Part shown: one piece after another, positions 1 through 9,532 of the stretch
Position numbering within the stretch: position 1 is the first letter of the stretch
How the letters are laid out: each line of letters begins with the position of its first letter
Origin: Oscillospiraceae bacterium
GTDB lineage: Bacteria > Bacillota > Clostridia > Oscillospirales > Ruminococcaceae
Reading direction: 5' to 3'
Length of the DNA: 64,000 nucleotides
Assembly: GCA_017848115.1 (NCBI GenBank)
Contig: JAGAKZ010000030.1
Location: forward strand, 1 to 64,000
Program-made: the position numbers and the translations under genes
The notes under the pieces: generated by a model
Told to the model about the DNA's origin: nothing
Database searches by the model: none
Seen by the model: only the letters and a program-made list of their open reading frames with translations

Positions 1-1
1 T

Positions 2-145
2 GAAGATACGGTAAAATCGGCACTTATGCAGATAGAAGAAATGAAGTATGAACAAACGCTTATTGAGCATAATGTACCAAAAGAGAAAATAAGAAAATAC
101 GGATTTGCGTTTGAGGGTAAGAAAGTGCTTATCGGAGCGTCATAA
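2..145 (+). CDS. C-terminal end of an AAA-ATPase-like / PD-(D/E)XK nuclease family protein (partial)
   Basis: The first 48 codons of the window are open without a start and end in TAA, so the gene begins upstream. The visible tail contains a helix of the type ALMQIEEMKYEQ followed by RKYGFAFEGKKVLIG. This is the usual ending of proteins that pair an AAA-ATPase-like domain with a PDDEXK_9 nuclease-like domain: a predicted helix, then a strand with 'YGIAFxGKxV'. A full-length member of the same broad family lies at 32889-34490, although its C-terminus differs. The role of the family is unproven; it is common and multicopy in Ruminococcus and other gut Clostridia. The three small membrane protein genes that follow do not obviously share its function. 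Confidence 0.6.
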   Translation, partial: EDTVKSALMQIEEMKYEQTLIEHNVPKEKIRKYGFAFEGKKVLIGAS

Positions 146-171
146 CAACAACTTTTGAAAGGCAATATAGC

Positions 172-681
172 ATGACATACAATATATTAAACGAAAATTT
201 TGTCGGAAATTGTGTTCCGATATTAATTACCATAGGTAATCTACAATCTATAAATGAGTTTCGTAAAACAAGACATAAGATACGAGCTTTTTCTGTCATA
301 TACGGCATTATCGGTGCATTGGTGATTGTTTTACTGAAAATAGATAAACAATCTGCTTTTGAGTGGGTAGGTTTGTATTCGGTAATTTATTTTTTTCTGG
401 AGTATATCAGAGATAAATCTTCAAGATTTTTTTCTTTATCAGAACAAGTGGAAGATGACAACTATCTATACTATAAGATTATATGTCCTTTTATCGGGAT
501 GTCGGGTTTGCTACTCTTGCTTTTTACGTTTAGTCCATTATTCTCTAAGCTTATATGCAAACCGGATAGTAATATTTATATATTGGTGAAGTATAATTAT
601 GTTATTGGGGCCATATCGTATTTTTGGTATTATATAGTTGTCAAAAAAAGATTTCCGACCAAAAACATTAAGTTAAAGTAA
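172..681 (+). CDS. Hypothetical membrane protein, about 4 TM segments
   Basis: A 169-residue protein I do not recognise. Hydrophobic stretches at about residues 13-23, 38-56, 65-78, 100-125 and 135-155 suggest four or five membrane segments, with a basic C-terminus ending KNIKLK. The ATG at 172 follows an AAAGG-like ribosome site at about 157-162. It is 26 bases downstream of the preceding stop and 41 bases upstream of the next ATG, so the three membrane genes at 172-2186 could be co-transcribed. The DNA is very AT-rich compared with the housekeeping genes later in the window, which fits accessory DNA. Confidence 0.5.
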   Translation: MTYNILNENFVGNCVPILITIGNLQSINEFRKTRHKIRAFSVIYGIIGALVIVLLKIDKQSAFEWVGLYSVIYFFLEYIRDKSSRFFSLSEQVEDDNYLYYKIICPFIGMSGLLLLLFTFSPLFSKLICKPDSNIYILVKYNYVIGAISYFWYYIVVKKRFPTKNIKLK

Positions 682-722
682 AAAAACAATATTTGTTGTT
701 AGTGATTTCAGGGAGGTATATT

Positions 723-1646
723 ATGAGAGAAAACAATGATATAAATTTTTTAAGTAAACATAAGCTTATGATGTGTACAATGGTGATACTGCGTTTTATA
801 ATGTGTATAGCATTTTATATATGTAACTGGTCACTATACGAAAAGTGTCATACATACTACGGAATGAGTGGAATACCATATAAAGAAGCGTTTGTTATGA
901 CTGTACTGGTAGCATTGGAACCGCTATTTCTAGCACTTTCTTTAGAATCTGTTTATAAGTTTTCAACACCTGAAACTTTGAAGTTTTATAAACATTACAG
1001 GATAGTATATGCAACATATGTTATTTTAATGATTTCAACGTATATAACGCTTGTGAGCAACAGTAAATTAGTAGTTTATTTTTTACTGTGGGGTGCTTTG
1101 TTTTTAGCTTCGATTCTGATAAATATATTTATATTAAGAAAGACTTGTTTTTTGAAATATAGAGAACTTAATGAATGGTTAAAAGATTATTGTGTTGATA
1201 TAGATGATAACCAAAAATCTGCCTTAAAGAAAATAAAATCAGAAAATATAAAATTATTGATTTTTTATGTGATTTCATTTTGGGTATATAAACATATTAT
1301 GTCATTTACATGGTTGTTTATAATATATGAATGGATTTATATAGCTTTCTTAGTTTGGAGATACAGAGAAGTTTTTAAATATTATTATCCTGAAAGATAT
1401 CTGGAAATATCGTTATTAAATGCTGTTTTTTGCGGTGCAGGTGCATTAATTGTATTTTTGTTAAACATGAAATATCTTAATATAGAAATTTTTCAGAACC
1501 GTACTCTCGAAGAACTGTCTGTTATACAAATATTATTTATGATACCGTTTGCCATCTGGGCATTATCTAAATATCGTGGATACAGATGTTTTGAATACAT
1601 GAAAATAGTAGATGAAACAGACTTGTCGGGGAAAAAGAAGAAATGA
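723..1646 (+). CDS. Hypothetical polytopic membrane protein
   Basis: A 307-residue protein with many hydrophobic segments (roughly residues 13-35, 56-75, 93-115, 120-140, 185-210, 215-230, 245-265, 275-295). The open frame extends upstream to a TTG at 693, but GGGAGG at 711-716 sits six bases before the ATG at 723, which I take as the start. A charged loop near the middle (DIDDNQKSALKKIKSENIK) is probably cytoplasmic. I do not recognise a family. It sits between two other small AT-rich membrane protein genes on the same strand. Confidence 0.5.
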   Translation: MRENNDINFLSKHKLMMCTMVILRFIMCIAFYICNWSLYEKCHTYYGMSGIPYKEAFVMTVLVALEPLFLALSLESVYKFSTPETLKFYKHYRIVYATYVILMISTYITLVSNSKLVVYFLLWGALFLASILINIFILRKTCFLKYRELNEWLKDYCVDIDDNQKSALKKIKSENIKLLIFYVISFWVYKHIMSFTWLFIIYEWIYIAFLVWRYREVFKYYYPERYLEISLLNAVFCGAGALIVFLLNMKYLNIEIFQNRTLEELSVIQILFMIPFAIWALSKYRGYRCFEYMKIVDETDLSGKKKK

Positions 1647-1685
1647 TTTTCAAACAATAAAATATTTTTTAAAGATGAGATAACT

Positions 1686-2186
1686 ATGGAAAAAGATAAT
1701 AATAAACTAAAATTTGTACATCAAAGATTTTACATGAGGTCATACAGTTGTATACCGATTGTTTTTAGTTCGCCTTTTCTGGAAGGGTATATCATGAATA
1801 AACTTGGGTTTGATCCGGAAGAACATAAAATCCTATTTTGCCTTATATCAGGGATATTAGTGTTTATATTAGGCGACTGCTTATTTAAGTATACAGCAAA
1901 GTTTTTTTACAGAGATGGAGAAATAACCGTAGATGGTGATAATATTGTTCTGAAAACTACTAAAACATTTGAATTTAAGCGTTCAAATCTGGTTGAGGTA
2001 GTGCAAAAAGAATTTTATTATTTTGGAGTAAATATGCTGATAGTGTATTTGCGATATAAAGACGGTGACAATGAAAAAGAAGTAAAATTTTTTTCTCGTG
2101 ATTACTTTGATGATGATAAATGTCCCGATGATGTACAGGCTGTTTATGACTTGCTGAAAACAGAAAGCGAAACAAAGTTCGATTAA
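1686..2186 (+). CDS. Hypothetical protein with two TM segments and a soluble C-terminal domain
   Basis: A 166-residue protein. Two hydrophobic segments lie at about residues 20-38 and 48-66, followed by a beta-rich part (DGEITVDGDNIVLKTTKTFE) that resembles the small PH-like or YcxB-like membrane-proximal domains of Gram-positive hypothetical proteins. That resemblance is inferred from pattern only. The ribosome site is weak (AAGATGAG at about 1673-1680). It ends the membrane-protein trio; the next 207 bases to the mannanase gene hold only AT-rich DNA with no convincing promoter spacing. Confidence 0.45.
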   Translation: MEKDNNKLKFVHQRFYMRSYSCIPIVFSSPFLEGYIMNKLGFDPEEHKILFCLISGILVFILGDCLFKYTAKFFYRDGEITVDGDNIVLKTTKTFEFKRSNLVEVVQKEFYYFGVNMLIVYLRYKDGDNEKEVKFFSRDYFDDDKCPDDVQAVYDLLKTESETKFD

Positions 2187-2393
2187 TTTTGTTAATGTTG
2201 CGTAAAATTCACAAAATTATATTGCTTTTTTTATTGATTTATGATATCATTAGAGAGTGATTAAATTAATTAAAAAACTTTTGACAGTGTAAAAGTGTAA
2301 TTTCTGTTATAAGGTTTGCTTTTGTTGATGGGAAAACGGGAGTTGACCATGTGATAAAACAGATTTTAAGACACAAAAAAACAGGGGGAAATT

Positions 2394-3314
2394 GTGATGG
2401 TGGATTTTGTCAAAGAAGGTTTTACGATAGAAAACGGCTCGCTTATAGATGCAAACGGAAATAAATTTATAATGCGTGGCATCAATCATGCTCATACATG
2501 GTATAAAGATTACATCGACGATGCACTCAGTGCAATTGCCGGAACAGGTGCCAATTGTGTAAGAATAGTATTGTGTGCAGGGCATCACGATGAATGGAGA
2601 GGCGATAGTGCCGAAAGTATCAGAAGTATCATAGAAAAATGTAAATCTCATAAAATGATAGTCATACTTGAACCACACGACAGTACAGGAAAAGACGAAT
2701 TTGAACCATTAGAGAAATGCGTTGACTATATCATTGAAAATAAGGACGTATTTATAGGTCAGGAGCAATATGTTATCGTAAATATAGGTAACGAGTGGCC
2801 CGGAAAATGTGACGCAGATATGTGGTGTAAAGGTTATACCGAAGCTGTAAGCAGAATACGTGCGAGCGGTATAAAAAATACCCTTATGATAGATTCTGCG
2901 GGCTGGGGCCAATGGGGATATTGTATTGAAGCAAAAGGTATGGAAGTATTTGAAAGTGACCCTATGCGAAATACTATGTTTTCTGTTCATATGTACGGCA
3001 GTGCAGGTGGCAGTAAAGAAAGTATCGAGCAGAATATAAAGTATGCAACAGACCAGAGACTTTGCGTATGTGTCGGAGAATTCGGACATCGCCATTCTGA
3101 CGGTGAAGTAGACGAAGATTACATAATGCAGTACTGCCGTGAAAATTCAATCGGATATCTTGCGTGGAGCTGGAAGGGAAACAGCGGAGGCGTAGAGTAT
3201 CTCGACCTTGCGCTTGACTGGGAAGGAAATGAGCTTTCTGATGACTGGGGCAAGGTGGTTATTGACGGTACAAATGGTATACGTGAAACATCACAAATAT
3301 GTACAGTTTATTAA
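2394..3314 (+). CDS. GH5-family endo-beta-1,4-mannanase, no signal peptide
   Basis: The 306-residue protein is a single (beta/alpha)8 glycoside hydrolase domain. The opening DANGNKFIMRGINHAHTWY is typical of bacterial GH5 mannanases of the Bacillus type (probably subfamily GH5_8). The proposed acid/base is Glu134 in GNEWPG and the nucleophile is Glu229 in VGEFGH, the spacing expected for clan GH-A. It would cleave internal mannosidic bonds. There is no signal peptide, dockerin or carbohydrate-binding module, unlike most secreted mannanases. It therefore appears cytosolic and may act on imported manno-oligosaccharides. The start is GTG 2394 or the next codon ATG 2397; both follow a CAGGGGGAA ribosome site. 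A strong terminator follows. Confidence 0.85.
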   Translation: MMVDFVKEGFTIENGSLIDANGNKFIMRGINHAHTWYKDYIDDALSAIAGTGANCVRIVLCAGHHDEWRGDSAESIRSIIEKCKSHKMIVILEPHDSTGKDEFEPLEKCVDYIIENKDVFIGQEQYVIVNIGNEWPGKCDADMWCKGYTEAVSRIRASGIKNTLMIDSAGWGQWGYCIEAKGMEVFESDPMRNTMFSVHMYGSAGGSKESIEQNIKYATDQRLCVCVGEFGHRHSDGEVDEDYIMQYCRENSIGYLAWSWKGNSGGVEYLDLALDWEGNELSDDWGKVVIDGTNGIRETSQICTVY

Positions 3315-3335
3315 TATAAATCAAATATTGCGAAT

Positions 3336-3380
3336 CAAAAAAATATCCGATAAGTGTTGAGCTTATCGGATATTTTTTTG
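3336..3380 (+). terminator. Rho-independent terminator after the mannanase
   Basis: A perfect inverted repeat (AAATATCCGATAAG, 7-base loop, CTTATCGGATATTT) is followed by a T-run. It closes the mannanase transcription unit. Confidence 0.85.
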
Positions 3381-3479
3381 ATTTGTGCAAAGTGAACATA
3401 AAAAATATACAGGTAAACGATATTACTGTTTATAAAATTGTTATTGTAAACAAAGTTATTGGTTATAGCTAATAATACA

Positions 3480-3508
3480 TTGACCTTATATTCGTTTGGA
3501 TATATAAT
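3480..3508 (+). promoter_or_regulatory. Sigma-A promoter for the CE15 esterase gene
   Basis: TTGACC (3480-3485) and TATAAT (3503-3508) are separated by 17 bases. The expected start of transcription is near 3515, giving a leader of about 90 bases before the ATG at 3608. Confidence 0.65.
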
Positions 3509-3607
3509 TTAAGAGTGAAGTATAAAAAAGTGGCGTATTTGTGTGTTAAATATGGCTTTTTTATGCTGTTTGTCAAATGTGTATATATTTTATTAGGAGG
3601 AAGTTGC

Positions 3608-5635
3608 ATGAAAAAAGTTTTGTCATTAATAGCGGTAACAGCGTTAATGCTGAATGTATCAGGCAGTTTTGCCGGTACTGATGTGTATGGAGCGGATAAC
3701 TATTTGCTTCACAGCACATTTGAGAGCGGAACAGACGGCTGGACCGGAAGAGGTTCTGCGACAGTTTCAAAATCATCATCGGCAGCGTATGACGGAAAAG
3801 GTTCTCTTGCGGTAAGCGGAAGAACTGCCGAGTGGAATGGTGCTACTATTTCACTGTCATCGTCAACGTTCAGATCAGGTACAAGTTACAGTTTCAGCGC
3901 AGGTGTATTGCAGACATCAGGAAACAGCGAAGATATTTCCATGACACTGCAGTATACTGATGCGTCAGGAACAACAAATTATTCAAATATCGCTACGGTA
4001 AGTGCAGGCAGAAATGAGTGGAAACAGATTTCAAACGAAAGTTATATTATTCCGGCAGGGGCATCTGATGTACAGCTTTATTTTGAAACAGCAAGTACTA
4101 TGGATTTTTATGTTGATGAAGTCGTTGTTGCTTCAGAAGGAACAAAGGTAGACGGGTCTTCAGGAACTGTTACACCGCCTGTTGTAACACCATCAACACC
4201 GATAAAAAATATTCATGGTGATGTAAATAAAGATGGCGTGATAAATATTGCAGATCTGTGTTTTACCAAGAGTGCGATAATAGGAGAAGCTGATTCGACT
4301 ACAAAAGGAAAAGCCGATATAGACGGAGAAAACGGAGTTAATCGTATAGATTTTGGATTTATGCATGATTTTCTTATCGGAAAAATAAAAGAACTGCCAA
4401 AGCCTGCGGTGCAGATACCTGAAAAGTCATATGATTTTCCGGCTGTAAGCTCCATAAAAAATTCAACTTCATTGCCTGATCCGTTTATATTCAATGACGG
4501 CTCAGTGGTGAGCAGTGTTGCAGACTGGGCAAGACGTGCTTCTGAAATAAGCTGTATGTATGAGTACTATATGTACGGTATGTGGAGAGATGGTTCAGAT
4601 GAAGAAGTAACGTATTCTATCAGCGGAAATAAGATGACTGTAAATATAAAACGTAAAAGTACAGGAAAAACGACATCGTTCCCGGCTGTTATAAACCTTC
4701 CGTCAAAGGTAAGGCATGACGGAGGTGCACCTGTAATAGTCGGTATGCATACTGGCATATCAGAAAGTACAGCAACATCACTCGGATATGCAGTAATTAC
4801 TGTAGACGCAGGGATTTTCTCAAATCCTGTAGCATCTGATGATACAAATCACAAGGGTGCGTTTTATGACCTGTATCCATACGGAAACTCATGGGATGAG
4901 CAGACAGGTGCACTCATGGGTTGGAGCTGGGGTTGCAGTAAGATACTTGATGCGCTCTATGCAGGTGCGGCAAAAGAACTTAATATAAATCCTGACAGTT
5001 CGATCGTAACAGGTGTTTCACGCTGGGGTAAAGCAGCATCAGTGTGTGGCGCTTTTGACAAACGTTTCAAAATGTGTGCACCATCTTGCTCAGGTGCAGG
5101 CGGTCTTGCTGTCTACAGATACAAGTCTGAAGGAAAAACATATGATTTCTCATCGAAGGGCGCATCTTCAAACTACAGATACGGTCAGAACGAACCACTC
5201 GGAAGCCTTCAGTCAACAGCTGAAAGAGGCTGGTTCAACAACCGTTTCCTTGAATTCAGATCCGAAAGTCAGCTTCCTGTGGATCAGTATATGCTTGCAA
5301 GCCTTGTAGCAGATCCTGACAGATATCTTTTCATTATAGGTTCATGTGTATCAGAAGACTGGGTAAATGCTCCGTCAATGTGGCTCTGCTATAAAGCGAC
5401 AAAGATAATATATGACTATCTTGGTATAAGTGACAACATTGCAATCAATATTCATAAAGAGGGGCACGCTGTAATAGAAGAAGATATAAAATATATGGTA
5501 CAGTATTTTGACTATCATGTATATGGTATACAGCCGAGTATAGATCTCTCAACATTACAGACATCTGTATTTGATTTGCCGAAAAACAGCGATCCTTTCT
5601 TCTCAAGTTTCAGTGGACATTGGACTTATAAATAA
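3608..5635 (+). CDS. Secreted CBM22-like / dockerin / CE15 glucuronoyl esterase
   Basis: A 675-residue multidomain enzyme. Order: signal peptide (residues 1-22), CBM22-like xylan-binding domain (about 34-178), Pro/Thr linker, type I-like dockerin (about 202-261; calcium loops GDVNKDGVINIAD and ADIDGENGVNRID), then a CE15 domain (about 275-675). CE15 enzymes hydrolyse the ester between lignin alcohols and 4-O-methyl-glucuronic acid on xylan. The nucleophile is the serine of GVSRWGK (about residue 472); the catalytic histidine is probably in HKEGH (about 619-623). The frame is open further upstream, but AGGAGG at 3596-3601 sits just before ATG 3608, which also begins a clean signal peptide. The dockerin is internal rather than terminal. 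It should anchor the enzyme to a cellulosome scaffoldin. Confidence 0.88.
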   Translation: MKKVLSLIAVTALMLNVSGSFAGTDVYGADNYLLHSTFESGTDGWTGRGSATVSKSSSAAYDGKGSLAVSGRTAEWNGATISLSSSTFRSGTSYSFSAGVLQTSGNSEDISMTLQYTDASGTTNYSNIATVSAGRNEWKQISNESYIIPAGASDVQLYFETASTMDFYVDEVVVASEGTKVDGSSGTVTPPVVTPSTPIKNIHGDVNKDGVINIADLCFTKSAIIGEADSTTKGKADIDGENGVNRIDFGFMHDFLIGKIKELPKPAVQIPEKSYDFPAVSSIKNSTSLPDPFIFNDGSVVSSVADWARRASEISCMYEYYMYGMWRDGSDEEVTYSISGNKMTVNIKRKSTGKTTSFPAVINLPSKVRHDGGAPVIVGMHTGISESTATSLGYAVITVDAGIFSNPVASDDTNHKGAFYDLYPYGNSWDEQTGALMGWSWGCSKILDALYAGAAKELNINPDSSIVTGVSRWGKAASVCGAFDKRFKMCAPSCSGAGGLAVYRYKSEGKTYDFSSKGASSNYRYGQNEPLGSLQSTAERGWFNNRFLEFRSESQLPVDQYMLASLVADPDRYLFIIGSCVSEDWVNAPSMWLCYKATKIIYDYLGISDNIAINIHKEGHAVIEEDIKYMVQYFDYHVYGIQPSIDLSTLQTSVFDLPKNSDPFFSSFSGHWTYK

Positions 5636-5652
5636 AAAAATAATCACAAAAA

Positions 5653-5690
5653 ACAGCCGTGCATTTTCTCAAATGCACGGCTGTAAAATT
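5653..5690. terminator. Bidirectional terminator between convergent genes
   Basis: The inverted repeat ACAGCCGTGCATTT / AAATGCACGGCTGT has A/T-runs on both sides. It lies between the plus-strand esterase and the minus-strand pyruvate oxidoreductase, so it can serve both. Confidence 0.8.
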
Positions 5691-5714
5691 TATTAAATTA
5701 AATTAAATTTTAAA

Positions 5715-8700
5715 TTAGTTGTAAAGGTTAGAAAGTCTAACGAGGTAGTCGTATCTATCCTTAGCATTTTCAAGAGCCTTGTTGAAGAGTTCTTCAGCTC
5801 TTTCAGGATTCTGACGAGCAAGTGAGTTGTAACGAACTTCGCCCATGAGGAAGTTCTTGTATTCGTCAGTATTAGGAGCCTTAGAATCAAGAATGAATGG
5901 GTTCTTGCCTTCAGCCTTGAGAGCTGGGTTGTATCTGAAGAGGTGCCAGTAACCAGCCTGTACAGCCTTCTTTTCTTCTGACTGAGCAGTAGCCATACCT
6001 GTCTTGATACCGTGGTTGATACATGGAGCGTAAGCGATGATGAGTGATGGACCATCATATGCTTCAGCTTCCTGGATAGCCTTGATACACTGGTTGTAGT
6101 CAGCACCCATAGCAATGTGAGCAACGTAAACGTAGCCGTAGCTCATACCGATGCCAGCGAGGTCTTTCTTCTTAACTTCCTTACCAGCTGCAGCAAACTG
6201 AGCTATAGCACCTGTAGGAGTTGATTTTGAAGACTGACCGCCTGTATTTGAGTAAACTTCTGTATCGAATACGAAGATGTTTACATTTTCGCCTGAAGCG
6301 ATAACATGGTCAAGACCGCTGAAGCCGATATCGTAAGCCCAGCCGTCACCACCGAATACCCACATAGACTTCTTGCTGAGGTAATCCTTGTATGCGAGGA
6401 TATCCTTAGCACTGTCGCAGTCACAACCTTCGAGTTTGTTTACGAGAGCCTTTGTAGCAGCAGCGTTTTCAGGACCGTTGTTTACTGTTTCGAGGTAGTT
6501 GTTGATGATGTCCTTAACTTCAGCCTTGTCAGTGTTTTCGAGAAGTGTCTTAACCTTGTCGATTACTCTTGTGCGGAGTGTGTTCTGAGCAAGGAACATA
6601 CCATAGCCGTATTCAGCGTTATCTTCGAAGAGTGAGTTAGCCCATGCAGGACCCTTGCCTTCCTTATTTGTTGTGTAAGGAGTTGAAGGAGCAGAACCAC
6701 CCCAGATTGAAGAACAACCTGTAGCGTTTGCGATATACATTCTGTCGCCGAAGAGCTGTGTAATGAGCTTAGCGTAAGGTGTTTCACCACAACCAGCACA
6801 AGCGCCTGAGAATTCGAGGAGAGGCTGTTTGAACTGTGAGCCCTTAACTGTAGATGGCTTGAACTTTTCAAGAACTTCAGGCTTTTCATCAACCTTGATT
6901 GAGTAATTAAATACAGCCTGCTGAGCTTCCTGTGTATCAAGAGGCTTCATAACGAGTGCCTTTTCCTTTGCAGGACATACGTTAGCACATGAACCGCATC
7001 CTGTACAGTCAAGAACAGAAACAGCCATTGTGAACTTGAGGTCGCCGAGCGCAGGTTTGAATGCAGCTGACTTTGTACCAGCAGGTGCAGCAGCGAGTTC
7101 AGCGTCTGTCATAGGAATTGGTCTGATTACAGCGTGTGGGCAGACATATGAACACTGGTTACACTGGATACAGTTTTCAGGGAGCCATTCTGGAACGTTT
7201 ACTGCGATTCCTCTCTTTTCGAATGCTGCAGAACCCTGTGGGAATGTACCGTCAGCCATATCAACGAATGTTGAAACCGGGAGAGTGTCACCCTTCTGAG
7301 CGTTACATGGCTGCTGGATGTTGTTTACGAAGTCGATAAGTGTCTTGTTATCGCCTGTAGCCTTATCCATACCCATCTGAGTATCAGCAGCGTCAGCCCA
7401 TGAAGCAGGAACGTCGATCTTAACGATGTTCTGGTAACCTGCATCGATAGCGTCATGGTTCTTCTTAACGATGTCTTCACCCTTCTTCATGTAAGAAGCT
7501 GTAGCAGCGTCCTTCATGTACTTGAGAGCGTCTTCGAATGGAATGATGTCAGCGAGTTTGAAGAATGCAGACTGGAGAATTGTGTTGATTCTTGTGCCCA
7601 TGCCTGTTTCTTTACCGAGCTTAACACCGTCGATTGTATAGAAGTTGATATTGTTCTGAGCGAGGTATCTCTTAACCTGACCTGGGAGGTGCTTTTCAAG
7701 GCCTTCCATATCCCACTGGCAGTTAAGGAGGAATGTACCGTTTGGCTTGATGTCAGAAACGATATCATATTTGTCGATATATGACTGGTTGTGACAAGCT
7801 ACGAAGTCAGCTCTGTTTACGAGGTATGTTGACTTGATAGGTGTCTTACCGAATCTGAGGTGAGATACAGTTACGCCGCCTGATTTCTTTGAGTCATATG
7901 CAAAGTAAGCCTGAGCGTACATGTCTGTGTGGTCACCGATGATCTTGATGGAGTTCTTGTTAGCACCAACTGTACCGTCAGCACCGAGACCCCAGAACTT
8001 ACAAGCTGTTGTGCCTGCAGGAGCTGAGTCAAGAGCAACGCCTGTTTCGAGTGAAAGGTAAGTAACATCGTCGTTGATACCGATTGTAAATCTTGCCTTT
8101 GTTGTGTTTTCGTAAACAGCCTTGATCTGTGCAGGAGTTGTATCCTTTGAACCGAGACCGTATCTACCGCTGAAGATTTCAACATCGTTGAACTGTGTGC
8201 CCTTGAGAGCAGCAACAACGTCGAGGTAAAGTGGTTCGCCGAGTGAACCAGGTTCCTTTGTTCTGTCGAGAACAGAAATCTTCTTAACTGTTGAAGGAAT
8301 AGCTTCTACAAGCTTGTCAGCGCAGAATGGTCTGTAGAGTCTTACCTTAACAAGACCGTACTTACCGCCCTGAGCGTTGAGGAAGTCTATTGTTTCTTCG
8401 ATTGTATCATTTACAGAACCCATAGCGATGATGATGTGTTCAGCATCAGCAGCACCATAGTAGTTGAAGAGTTTGTAGTTTGTGCCGATTACAGCGTTAA
8501 CCTTGTCCATATATTCTTCAACAACAGCCGGGAGTGCATCGTAATACTTGTTACATGCTTCACGAGCCTGGAAGAAGATATCAGGGTTCTGAGCTGTACC
8601 TCTGAGTACCGGATGTTCCGGATTGATAGCTCTGTTTCTGAATTCCTGAACAGCGTCCATATCAACCATACCAGCAAGTGTCTCTGTATCCCATGTTTCA

Positions 8701-9248
8701 ATCTTCTGGATTTCGTGTGATGTACGGAAACCATCGAAGAAGTGAAGGAATGGCACTCTGCCCTTGATTGTTGAAAGGTGAGCTACAGCGCCAAGGTCCA
8801 TAACTTCCTGTGGGTTTGAAGAGCAAAGCATAGCGAAACCTGTCTGACGACATGCATAAACGTCAGAGTGATCACCGAAAATGTTGAGAGCGTGTGAAGC
8901 TACACATCTTGCAGAAACGTGGATAACGCAAGGGAGAAGTTCACCGGCGATTTTGTACATATTAGGAATCATAAGGAGAAGACCCTGTGATGCTGTATAT
9001 GTTGTTGTGAATGCACCGGCAGAGAGTGAGCCGTGAACTGTACCTGAAGCACCTGCTTCAGACTGCATTTCAGCAACCTTTACTGTCTGTCCGAACATGT
9101 TTTTCTGACCCTTTGCAGACCACTGATCTGTAACTTCAGCCATTACTGAAGAAGGTGTGATTGGGTAAATAGCAGCTACGTCTGTAAATGGGTATGACGC
9201 CCAAGCAGCAGCATTATTACCGTCCATGGTTTTCATTTTTCTTGCCAT
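5715..9248 (-). CDS. nifJ: Pyruvate:ferredoxin (flavodoxin) oxidoreductase
   Basis: The roughly 1177-residue single-chain enzyme converts pyruvate and CoA to acetyl-CoA and CO2 and reduces ferredoxin, the central step of clostridial fermentation. The N-terminal pyrimidine-binding domain has AIYPITPSS. A central 2x[4Fe-4S] ferredoxin domain has CIQCNQCSYVCPHAV and CTGCGSCANVCPAKE. The C-terminal thiamine-diphosphate domain has CAGCGETPYAKL and GDGWAYDIGFSG. The length matches the homodimeric family. The frame also offers an ATG at 9260, but that codon abuts AGGAGG (9261-9266). The ATG at 9248, starting MARKMKTMDG as in relatives, is more likely. The gene is monocistronic, with strong codon bias (few rare codons) fitting high expression. 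Confidence 0.95.
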   Translation of the reverse strand: MARKMKTMDGNNAAAWASYPFTDVAAIYPITPSSVMAEVTDQWSAKGQKNMFGQTVKVAEMQSEAGASGTVHGSLSAGAFTTTYTASQGLLLMIPNMYKIAGELLPCVIHVSARCVASHALNIFGDHSDVYACRQTGFAMLCSSNPQEVMDLGAVAHLSTIKGRVPFLHFFDGFRTSHEIQKIETWDTETLAGMVDMDAVQEFRNRAINPEHPVLRGTAQNPDIFFQAREACNKYYDALPAVVEEYMDKVNAVIGTNYKLFNYYGAADAEHIIIAMGSVNDTIEETIDFLNAQGGKYGLVKVRLYRPFCADKLVEAIPSTVKKISVLDRTKEPGSLGEPLYLDVVAALKGTQFNDVEIFSGRYGLGSKDTTPAQIKAVYENTTKARFTIGINDDVTYLSLETGVALDSAPAGTTACKFWGLGADGTVGANKNSIKIIGDHTDMYAQAYFAYDSKKSGGVTVSHLRFGKTPIKSTYLVNRADFVACHNQSYIDKYDIVSDIKPNGTFLLNCQWDMEGLEKHLPGQVKRYLAQNNINFYTIDGVKLGKETGMGTRINTILQSAFFKLADIIPFEDALKYMKDAATASYMKKGEDIVKKNHDAIDAGYQNIVKIDVPASWADAADTQMGMDKATGDNKTLIDFVNNIQQPCNAQKGDTLPVSTFVDMADGTFPQGSAAFEKRGIAVNVPEWLPENCIQCNQCSYVCPHAVIRPIPMTDAELAAAPAGTKSAAFKPALGDLKFTMAVSVLDCTGCGSCANVCPAKEKALVMKPLDTQEAQQAVFNYSIKVDEKPEVLEKFKPSTVKGSQFKQPLLEFSGACAGCGETPYAKLITQLFGDRMYIANATGCSSIWGGSAPSTPYTTNKEGKGPAWANSLFEDNAEYGYGMFLAQNTLRTRVIDKVKTLLENTDKAEVKDIINNYLETVNNGPENAAATKALVNKLEGCDCDSAKDILAYKDYLSKKSMWVFGGDGWAYDIGFSGLDHVIASGENVNIFVFDTEVYSNTGGQSSKSTPTGAIAQFAAAGKEVKKKDLAGIGMSYGYVYVAHIAMGADYNQCIKAIQEAEAYDGPSLIIAYAPCINHGIKTGMATAQSEEKKAVQAGYWHLFRYNPALKAEGKNPFILDSKAPNTDEYKNFLMGEVRYNSLARQNPERAEELFNKALENAKDRYDYLVRLSNLYN

Positions 9249-9455
9249 TTTAAAATTCATCCTCCTGTAATATTTATCAAATCCTTATTGGATTGATTAT
9301 CATTTTGCTTATGTCATTACTTTAACATAAACGTCACCTATTATAATAGCACAATAAGAGTCTTTTGTAAAGAGTGAATGTGTAAAATATTATTGTAAAA
9401 TAAGAGAATTTCTACTATTTTCGAATAAATGATAAAGAAAAAATAATGCAGAGTA

Positions 9456-9484
9456 TTGACAAGGGTAATAATATGTGATATACT
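9456..9484 (+). promoter_or_regulatory. Sigma-A promoter for the ABC exporter genes
   Basis: TTGACA (9456-9461) and TATACT (9479-9484) are 17 bases apart, about 50 bases before the ATP-binding subunit start. The rest of 9261-9532 is the divergent upstream region of the pyruvate oxidoreductase; on the minus strand a TATAAT near 9341 may be its -10 box. Confidence 0.7.
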
Positions 9485-9532
9485 GTGCGTATCATGTATA
9501 TACAATTTGTGTAAGGAGGAAAACTAAGAGAT

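Noticed and set aside
5715..9248. Many open frames on the opposite strand and in other frames of the pyruvate oxidoreductase
   Set aside because: They have no ribosome sites, and their protein composition reflects antisense of a strongly biased gene; the PFOR motifs explain the region.
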